Shown: piece by piece, positions 21,683-27,450 of the stretch
Numbering within the stretch: position 1 is the stretch's first letter
Layout: every line of letters begins with the position of its first letter
Source: Aquiluna sp.
GTDB taxonomy: Bacteria; Actinomycetota; Actinomycetes; Actinomycetales; Microbacteriaceae
Length of the DNA stretch: 27,450 nt
Reading direction: 5' to 3'
NCBI GenBank assembly: GCA_016780945.1
Contig: JADHKY010000003.1
Location: 1-27,450, forward strand
The notes under the pieces: model-generated
Database searches by the model: none
Seen by the model: the letters and a program-made list of their open reading frames with translations, nothing else
What the model was told of the DNA's origin: nothing
Translations under genes and position numbers: made by a program

Positions 21683-21755
21683 AGCCACCTGCCAGAATCG
21701 AACTGGCGACCTGCTCTTTACGAGGGAGCTGCTCTACCGACTGAGCTAAGGTGGC
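21683..21755 (-). tRNA. tRNA-Thr (anticodon CGU)
   Basis: A complete 73-nt cloverleaf. It has a 7-bp acceptor stem GCCACCT/AGGTGGC, D-stem GCTC/GAGC, anticodon loop CTCGTAA with anticodon CGT, and T-arm GCCAG-TTCGATT-CTGGC. The discriminator is U73 and no CCA is encoded. The anticodon stem has a C31-A39 mismatch next to the loop. Its 3' half is the repeated attachment core found at 15723, 17601 and (partly) 13896, so this gene is the integration site of the island. Confidence 0.93.
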
Positions 21756-21809
21756 GGACCGAAAGAAGTTTAGCCGAAAGCCATTTTGGTGCCAGCTCCA
21801 ACTGCCCAG

Positions 21810-22709
21810 CTAGATAAGGCCAACGCGCCTAAGCCTTGCAAGCGCTGCGTCCTCGATAGGGGAATCAGGACCAATTGCCTTACGTCCGAGCCTCAATAGG
21901 GTCGTCGTGATCGGACGGAGCAGCCATAGCGGATAGCTGCGAATGCCAATCATGTCCCGGAAGTCTTTGGGCAGGGTTGCCAGTGCGGAGTGAAAGAGGA
22001 GCCGGTATGCGGGCTTTGTAGCCGGTGGCAGGGGAGCATTTCTAATCCAGCTAATTACGGCACTTGCCTGTTCGTCCACCCGGAGTTGAGGCCTGTATTG
22101 GTCGAGCGCCTGAACTAACTCCTGCTCACTCATCGGAACCTTGTCTAGACCAAGCGGACCAACCGACTTCGACCACTGGGCAACATAGGCATCCGCGCCG
22201 CCAAGGATTGGATTCTTCGAATAGTTTTGGTGGGTCCTTAGAAAAGAGTCCATGAAGGCGATATGGACCCAAAGCAATAAGTCCTTATCCGCTGCCTTGT
22301 AGCCGGTCTTTTCACCTGAGTTCTTCTCATACTCACCCGAAACTCGGTCGTGCATGCGGTTAACCCTGCCGGCCTCGTCCTTGATTGCTGTCATGGAACC
22401 AAAGGTGGTGACGGTCAGCCAGCGAATGGTCCCGGAGAGCCTGCCAAGTGGGTCCTCTTCATACCTCGAGTGTTGTGCTACTCCACCCAACGCTCCAGGG
22501 TGAAGGGCCTGCAATAGAAGGGCCCTGACTCCGCCAACCAAAGTCGCAAAGTCTCTGTGAACTATCCAGGGAGCATCCCCGGGGAGAAAGAAGCCACCTT
22601 CTTCCCCCTCTGCAACCGCAGCCAACCAGGGGGGTTTCCCATCGGAGGATCCGGAAAGCAGGTGCACAAACCTTCGCGCAAGGCGCTGCTGGAGTGCGTT
22701 GGAAGCCAA
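21810..22709 (-). CDS. DUF2236 / MpaB-type oxygenase-like protein
   Basis: A 299-residue protein with the family core VHRDFATLVGGVRALLLQALHPGALGGVAQHS (starting near residue 50), followed by DPLGRLSGTIRWLTVTTFGS. His70 and His80 may be metal or haem ligands, as in the related latex-clearing and MpaB oxygenases, but activity in this branch is largely uncharacterised. The start is TTG at 22709 with TAGGTT 8 nt upstream and no ribosome site, so the mRNA is probably leaderless. Divergent from the small membrane protein at 22751. Confidence 0.82.
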   Translation of the reverse strand: MASNALQQRLARRFVHLLSGSSDGKPPWLAAVAEGEEGGFFLPGDAPWIVHRDFATLVGGVRALLLQALHPGALGGVAQHSRYEEDPLGRLSGTIRWLTVTTFGSMTAIKDEAGRVNRMHDRVSGEYEKNSGEKTGYKAADKDLLLWVHIAFMDSFLRTHQNYSKNPILGGADAYVAQWSKSVGPLGLDKVPMSEQELVQALDQYRPQLRVDEQASAVISWIRNAPLPPATKPAYRLLFHSALATLPKDFRDMIGIRSYPLWLLRPITTTLLRLGRKAIGPDSPIEDAALARLRRVGLI

Positions 22710-22717
22710 TGTTGCCT

Positions 22718-22723
22718 AACCTA
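22718..22723 (-). promoter_or_regulatory. -10 element (TAGGTT) of the leaderless DUF2236 gene
   Basis: On the minus strand TAGGTT ends 8 nt before the TTG start. No Shine-Dalgarno lies between them. Confidence 0.4.
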
Positions 22724-22750
22724 GTAATCGAGGACCAAGAAGGAGCAACC

Positions 22751-23119
22751 ATGACCGAGGCCGAACTAATCCGAGAGTTTCAAACAAACCGGCTACATGT
22801 CGTGTTGGCTCAGCTTGCTCCCACTGGGCTCTTGGCATTTGCCGCGATCGCAACCCCGGCAATTGCGGAGAACGGCGGTTGGACTGTCCATGCCTTTGCG
22901 CTGATTCTCCTGGCCTCCGGAATCTTGGGAGCCTTGGCCGAATATTCAGCTGCAAGTCAGGCCCAGGCAGTAATCGATGACCTAAAAGCGCTGCCCGGTG
23001 AGTCGGCACTGAGAAAAAGAGTAATTAGCTTCAGGCCCTGGTTTGAGGTCGTGAAGTATGTGACCCCGGCGATATTCATCGCAATCTTTGCTGCAATTCT
23101 CGCTGCCCTCTACCTCTAA
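22751..23119 (+). CDS. Small membrane protein with three TM helices
   Basis: A 122-residue protein with helices at about 21-40 (LAPTGLLAFAAIATPAIA), 46-64 and 100-121, and a cytoplasmic-looking basic stretch (ALRKRVISFRP). AAGGAG (22740-22745) is ideally placed 5 nt before ATG 22751. A longer frame from 22694 would run into the divergent DUF2236 gene and is rejected. Converges on the TAP-like peptidase gene with 4 nt between the stops. Family not recognised. Confidence 0.7.
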   Translation: MTEAELIREFQTNRLHVVLAQLAPTGLLAFAAIATPAIAENGGWTVHAFALILLASGILGALAEYSAASQAQAVIDDLKALPGESALRKRVISFRPWFEVVKYVTPAIFIAIFAAILAALYL

Positions 23120-23123
23120 TTTT

Positions 23124-24587
23124 CTAGAAGCAGGTGAGATCGCCCTCCCCTAGATCTTGGCCCTCTAGGTAGGCATCGACAAGGGAGTCAATACAAGAAT
23201 TGTCTCCGTAGGCAGTGTGGCCCTCACCTTTTAGGGTCAACAGCTTCGCACCGTCCAAGATCTCGGCCAAAGAAACCGCCTGCTGATAAGGGGTTGCGGG
23301 GTCTCCGGTCGTGCCAATGACTATTGGGCTGTTTGCCAGTGGAACCGTGAAGTCTAGGGATTGCATTCCAATGCCCTCTGGCCAGCCCGTGCAGGAAATG
23401 TCCGGACCTGCAAAGTAGCGGCCGAAGACAACGCTCGCTTCTCTAATCTCCTGGTCAAGGTCGGGACCTGCCCTAGTTACCGAATTATCCGCACAATTAA
23501 TTGCAAAGTTCGCCTCATTGATGTTTGAGATGTAGCCGCCATCGGGATCTCGATCGTTATAGAAATCGGCGAGATAGACAAAGAAGGTCCCGTCACCATT
23601 GAAGGCCTCATCAAAAGCCTGGGAGAGGTAAATCCAGGAATCTTGAGAGTAGAGCGTGACAATCATTCCGGCCAGTGCAGCGGAGATTCCGAGCTCTCTG
23701 TCGATAGTGGTTTCCAGTGGTCTAACCTCACGAGCCTGCAAGAAGCCTGCGATTCTGGCCATGGCCGAATCAATGTCGCCCTCGAATGGGCAGTAGGCGG
23801 GGGTATCGAGGCAGGCTGTTAGGTAGGCACGAAGAGCTCCATCGAAGCCGCGAATCTGTCCCAGCAGCTTGGTCGATGAGTCCATGGTCGGGTCCACCGC
23901 GCCATCGAGGACGAACTTGCCGACCCTGTCTGGGAACAGTGCTGCGTAGTTTGCACCGAGCTCCGTGCCGTAGCTAAAGCCGAGGTAGTTCAGCTCCTCC
24001 ATGCCCAACAGCTCACGAATCAAGTCCATGTCCCTTGCGGTCTGCTGGGTATTGAAATAGGCGGTCGATGGCCCCCTAGTCTGGCAGCTCTCGGCAAACT
24101 CGAGCATGAGGGCCTCTGAGACAACCAGGTCTTGCTCAGAGCCGTATTCATAGCCGCTGTTGGAGTAGAGCAGCTCATCCTTGAGGTCTTGGTCTGAGCA
24201 GGTCACAGGTGTTGACGCTCCGACACCACGAGGGTCAAAGGCGATTACTTGAAAGTTTTCCCGAAACCAGTCGGAGCCAATGTATTCGTAGCCATCGCGC
24301 ATCCAGTTGATTGCTGAAGAGCCCGGACCTCCTGGGTTTATGAGAATTGGCTCCCTGTCGGCTGTGCCGGCAAAGCGCATGAGGCTAATTGTGATGCTCT
24401 CACCGGTTTCACTGGTCCAGTCCAGCGGAGCTGCGATGAAGGCACACTCAAAGACCTCATTGCAGCTCTCCCAGCTCAGACTCTGCTCTTGCGGCTGTTG
24501 GCCTGGCTCCAAGACGGCGACGGGCTCTGCCGGGGTGCAGGAGGTCAGCAACAAAAGTGGCAATAGCAAAAGCGCTCTAAGCCGCAA
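23124..24587 (-). CDS. Secreted alpha/beta-hydrolase, tripeptidyl aminopeptidase-like lipoprotein
   Basis: A 487-residue lipoprotein. The signal sequence ends in the lipobox LTSC with Cys17 as lipidation site. The alpha/beta hydrolase fold shows the oxyanion region INPGGPGSS (83-91), nucleophile Ser205 in GFSYG, Asp429 (TTGDPATPY) and His457 (EGHTAYG), the arrangement of the S33 TAP-like family with its C-terminal TAP domain. It would release short peptides outside the membrane for uptake; esterase activity is the main alternative. The start overlaps the end of holB by 11 nt. The position after holB is common in Microbacteriaceae. Confidence 0.88.
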   Translation of the reverse strand: MRLRALLLLPLLLLTSCTPAEPVAVLEPGQQPQEQSLSWESCNEVFECAFIAAPLDWTSETGESITISLMRFAGTADREPILINPGGPGSSAINWMRDGYEYIGSDWFRENFQVIAFDPRGVGASTPVTCSDQDLKDELLYSNSGYEYGSEQDLVVSEALMLEFAESCQTRGPSTAYFNTQQTARDMDLIRELLGMEELNYLGFSYGTELGANYAALFPDRVGKFVLDGAVDPTMDSSTKLLGQIRGFDGALRAYLTACLDTPAYCPFEGDIDSAMARIAGFLQAREVRPLETTIDRELGISAALAGMIVTLYSQDSWIYLSQAFDEAFNGDGTFFVYLADFYNDRDPDGGYISNINEANFAINCADNSVTRAGPDLDQEIREASVVFGRYFAGPDISCTGWPEGIGMQSLDFTVPLANSPIVIGTTGDPATPYQQAVSLAEILDGAKLLTLKGEGHTAYGDNSCIDSLVDAYLEGQDLGEGDLTCF

Positions 24588-25731
24588 CCTGCCTCCTCAT
24601 GATCAAGGTGGTGCAGAGCGCCTCAAGAACTAGGAGATCTCGGACATTTGACTCAAGCCTCACCCTCGCCTGCTTGATGGCATCTAGAATCTCGACGCTC
24701 TGCTGGGCACTGGTCAAAAGCGCCCTCTGATTCAAAACCTCAAGTAGATCCTGGTTTATTAGGTCGGAGTAGGTTCCAAGCTGGATGCTCAGCACGTCCC
24801 TGATAAAGGACTCCGCGTCTGTGAAGACCCGGTCGATACCGTCTCGAAGTGCACGAGTGTTCCTGCGCTTTTGGTTGTCCTCGAGCTCCTTAATGTGACT
24901 GCGGATACCCGGGGGCACCTTGTCCTGGGGGCCAAGGCCGTATGCGGCTAGCAGCTTCTCTTTTTCTTGCTTGTCGCGCTCTAGAGAGACTGCCTCAGCA
25001 TCTCGCTTGGCAACGCTCAAGAGGTGCTCTGCCGCCGCCATAGCGCCGCTGAGGTTGGTGATTGAGGCAAGCTCCCGCATGGTCTCTTGCCTTCTAGCCC
25101 TGGCATCCTGACTGACGGCAAGCCTTCTGGCCATGCCAACATGCTGCTGGGCCTGGCGAGCTGACTGAATTGCCAGCTCTTCGGTCACGCCATCTCTTTG
25201 AACTAGCAGCTGAGCGACTTCCTGGTTGCTTGGAAGCCTGAGGCTGACATTTCTTGTCCGTGAGCGAATGGTTGGTAGCAGGTCGGCAGCAGATGGTGCA
25301 CACAGCATCCAGATGGTCTTGTCTTGGGGTTCCTCTAGAGCCTTGAGGAGGACATTTGAGGTTCGCTCGCTCATGCGGTCAGCATCCTCAATAACGACTA
25401 CTCGATAGTCACCAACCGAAGATGCCATTGCGGCAAATTGGACCAGCTCGCGCACCTCATCGATGGAAATGATGACCTTGTCAGTTGCCAGCACCCGGAC
25501 ATCGGGGTGAGCTCCGGCTAAAACTAGCGAGCACTGCTGACAGCTACCGCAGCCGCTGTTTTCACACTGCAGGCTTGCCGCAAAGGCCTTAGCGATTGTC
25601 GATCTACCGCTCCCGGCAGGTCCAGTGAAAAGCCAGCTGTGCTGAAAGCCGTCGTCTTTGCCTGTGACAACTCGACTCAGCTGCTCAATGGCCTCCGGTT
25701 GGCCCAGCAGCTCATCCCAGACCCCAGCCAT
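24577..25731 (-). CDS. holB: DNA polymerase III subunit delta'
   Basis: A 384-residue AAA+ clamp-loader subunit. It has a P-loop GPAGSGRST (37-45) and a zinc-binding cysteine set (Cys56, Cys61, Cys64, Cys67 in CENSGCGSCQQC). An SRTR-type sensor/arginine region follows near residue 160 (PTIRSRTRNVSL). It helps load the beta sliding clamp at primed DNA. The start immediately follows the tmk stop (no gap), and the 3' end overlaps the peptidase gene by 11 nt, so the block is one operon. The C-terminal extension fits actinobacterial members. Confidence 0.92.
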   Translation of the reverse strand: MAGVWDELLGQPEAIEQLSRVVTGKDDGFQHSWLFTGPAGSGRSTIAKAFAASLQCENSGCGSCQQCSLVLAGAHPDVRVLATDKVIISIDEVRELVQFAAMASSVGDYRVVVIEDADRMSERTSNVLLKALEEPQDKTIWMLCAPSAADLLPTIRSRTRNVSLRLPSNQEVAQLLVQRDGVTEELAIQSARQAQQHVGMARRLAVSQDARARRQETMRELASITNLSGAMAAAEHLLSVAKRDAEAVSLERDKQEKEKLLAAYGLGPQDKVPPGIRSHIKELEDNQKRRNTRALRDGIDRVFTDAESFIRDVLSIQLGTYSDLINQDLLEVLNQRALLTSAQQSVEILDAIKQARVRLESNVRDLLVLEALCTTLIMRRQVAA

Positions 25732-26334
25732 CTAGCTAAGCTTCGCTACCCGCTGAAGCACCTGAGAGTGAATCTCCTCGGGCGAGAGGTTTGCATCGAC
25801 AACCAAGAACCTTGGCTCATTTGCCATTCTCAGGTATTCGTCTCTTGCGCGCTCAAAGAATTCGACCTGCTCGCGCTCGAGCCTGTCAGGCTCAGTTCCC
25901 TTGTTGCCTCTGCGGTTCATTGCCTCTTGAGCCGGCAGGTCCAAAAGTACTGTCAGGTCCGGTAGCAGGCGGTCAATCGCCCAAAGTGAGATGTCTTTGA
26001 CTTCCTGCACGTCCAACTCCCTAGCTGCGCCCTGGTAGGCGACTGAGGAATCAAAGTAGCGGTCGGATAGGACAACTTTGCCACTGGCGAGCGCCGGCTT
26101 GATCTTGGTCTCAACGTGGTGGGCGCGATCCGCAGCATATAGAAGTGCCTCTGACCTAGGGGCAACATCGCCTTTGCGATGAAGCAGCAGGTGTCTGATC
26201 TCTTGGCCCAGCTCAGTACCACCTGGCTCTAGGGTCCTTACGACTTCTCTGCCGCTTGAAATGAGGTGCTTCTCAAGCATGTCGAGCTGAGTTGACTTGC
26301 CAACCCCGTCTATGCCCTCGAAGGTGATGAACAT
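25732..26334 (-). CDS. tmk: Thymidylate kinase
   Basis: A 200-residue P-loop kinase that phosphorylates dTMP to dTDP. The P-loop GIDGVGKST (7-15), the DRY-type motif LSDRYFDSSVAYQG and the LID region RRGNKGTEPDRLE are all present. Length is standard. It starts 1 nt after the topA stop and abuts holB, within the topA-tmk-holB block typical of actinobacteria. Confidence 0.95.
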   Translation of the reverse strand: MFITFEGIDGVGKSTQLDMLEKHLISSGREVVRTLEPGGTELGQEIRHLLLHRKGDVAPRSEALLYAADRAHHVETKIKPALASGKVVLSDRYFDSSVAYQGAARELDVQEVKDISLWAIDRLLPDLTVLLDLPAQEAMNRRGNKGTEPDRLEREQVEFFERARDEYLRMANEPRFLVVDANLSPEEIHSQVLQRVAKLS

Positions 26335-26335
26335 C

Positions 26336-27450
26336 TCAGCGCTTTTTCCTCTTTGTGGTCTTCGGAGCCTCTCCCGGCTCTACCCCTAGCTTCTCACGAC
26401 GGATTGCCAAAAGCTCAAAGGCGCGGTCTGCAGCTAGCTCGTCTAGTGGCTCGTCCTTAGGAATTGTGGCGTTGACGACTCCGTCGGTCACGTAGTCACC
26501 AAACTGCCCGGTCTTTGCAAACACGTTCAGCTTCGATGCCGGATCCTCACCAAACTCCTTGAGCGGTGTTGCCGCTGTTCTGCGGCCGCCATATTTTGGC
26601 TGCTTATAGATCTCGACGGCCTCATCGAGGGTCAGGGAGAAGATCTGCTCCTCACTTGCCAGTGATCTCGAGTCGGTTCCCTTTTTGAGATAGGGCCCAT
26701 ACTTGCCGTTTTGTGCCGTGATGACATTGCCGCTCTCAGGATCAAGACCTATCTCTCTCGGCAGCGAGAGCAGCTGAATCGCTTCTTCGTAGGTGACCTC
26801 AGCTGGAGACATTGACTTGAACAGCGAAGCGGTCTTCGGCTTGGGGTTGCCCTCGTCCACCAGGGTCACATATGGGCCGTAGCGGCCATCCTTAACAATG
26901 ATGTCCAGGCCGCTTTCCGGATCCTGACCCAAGACTCTGTTCTCGACCGGCGGGGCGCTCGCAAGTTCAACTGCCTTCTCGTGGGTGAGCTGATCAGGGG
27001 TTAGCCCCTCGGGGATGTTTACTATCCGGCGCTCATCGTCCTCCATGAGCTCAAGGTATGGGCCGTACTTACCGGTCCTAAGAGTGATGCCGCCACCAAT
27101 GTCAAAGCTGTTGATGGATCTTGGATCGCTATCGCCTAGCCCCTCAACTGTCGCCTTGAGGCCATCCTCACCAAAGTAAAAACTCTTGAGCCAGCTGGAG
27201 CGGTCTAGCTCACCAAGAGCAATCTTGTCGAGGTCGCCCTCCATCTTTGCCGTGAACTCGTAGTCCACCAGATGATCAAAGTTTTGCTCCAGGAACCTTG
27301 TGACGGTGAAAGCGATCCACTCCGGCACCAAAGCAGAGCCCTGCTTGATGACATAACCCTTGGAGATGATGGTGGAGATAATCGCCGCGTAGGTAGAGGG
27401 TCTTCCGATGCCTCTTTCCTCGAGCGCCTTTACCAGTGATGCTTCTGTGT
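26336..27450 (-). CDS. topA: DNA topoisomerase I, C-terminal part
   Basis: The gene runs off the right edge of the window. In-frame coding continues to the edge (EERGIGRPSTYAAIISTI, the conserved type IA segment), so the GTG at 27331 is not the real start. The catalytic Tyr domain lies outside. The visible C-terminus contains at least four topoisomerase C-terminal repeats with a GKYGPY-type core (TGKYGPYLEL, DGRYGPYVTL, NGKYGPYLKK, TGQFGDYVTD). It ends in a basic KTTKRKKR tail that probably contacts DNA, as in other actinobacterial TopA proteins. It relaxes negative supercoils. Confidence 0.95.
   Translation of the reverse strand, partial: TEASLVKALEERGIGRPSTYAAIISTIISKGYVIKQGSALVPEWIAFTVTRFLEQNFDHLVDYEFTAKMEGDLDKIALGELDRSSWLKSFYFGEDGLKATVEGLGDSDPRSINSFDIGGGITLRTGKYGPYLELMEDDERRIVNIPEGLTPDQLTHEKAVELASAPPVENRVLGQDPESGLDIIVKDGRYGPYVTLVDEGNPKPKTASLFKSMSPAEVTYEEAIQLLSLPREIGLDPESGNVITAQNGKYGPYLKKGTDSRSLASEEQIFSLTLDEAVEIYKQPKYGGRRTAATPLKEFGEDPASKLNVFAKTGQFGDYVTDGVVNATIPKDEPLDELAADRAFELLAIRREKLGVEPGEAPKTTKRKKR

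Overview
The window looks like the chromosome of a compact, mid-GC actinobacterium, most likely Microbacteriaceae of the freshwater Luna type (inference). Support: tight gene packing, the order topA-tmk-holB-alpha/beta hydrolase-tRNA-Thr, and many genes with a -10-like TANNNT hexamer only 6-8 nt before the start codon, the actinobacterial signature of leaderless mRNAs. No rRNA, CRISPR array, transposase or integrase gene was found.

Left part (1-9957), ordinary chromosome: the 3' end of galK, nicotinamidase pncA and D,D-carboxypeptidase dacB, a CopC-like copper protein, a KtrB/KtrA potassium uptake operon with a small membrane protein, a DCC-family thiol protein, and a GH13 sucrose phosphorylase-like gene with a LacI-type operator at its promoter. 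A dgcN-dgcA pair follows (predicted N-acetylation, then racemisation, of D-glutamate), with a 42-residue membrane peptide gene just upstream. Then come a DUF1801-like gene and a 55-residue membrane protein.

Middle part (10044-13889): a succinate-semialdehyde dehydrogenase-type ALDH, two small membrane proteins, and a translationally coupled pair. The pair is a proline racemase/hydroxyproline epimerase family protein and an ornithine cyclodeaminase/pyrroline-2-carboxylate reductase family protein, suggesting proline or hydroxyproline metabolism.

The most interesting part is 13894-21755. An intact tRNA-Thr(CGU) gene (minus strand, 21683-21755) is followed downstream by displaced copies of its own 3' end at 15721-15770, 17601-17647 and 13894-13920, with a 12-bp fragment at 17871-17882. 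The copies divide the region into three stacked cargo modules without a recombinase. Module A holds a small membrane protein, a cupin and an ABM-like protein. Module B holds one PYROXD2-like FAD oxidoreductase whose best start is the codon ATC. Module C holds an unknown membrane-anchored protein and a large M60-like (enhancin/mucinase type) metallopeptidase. Beside the core copies of B and C lies a related arm of about 110 bp with hairpins and repeated GTCT units, as expected for the attachment site of one shared tyrosine-integrase family. I read this as serial integration of non-autonomous islets at one tRNA.

Right part (21810-27450) returns to core genes: a DUF2236/MpaB-type protein, a divergent small membrane protein, and a compact minus-strand block topA (partial)-tmk-holB-secreted TAP-like peptidase.
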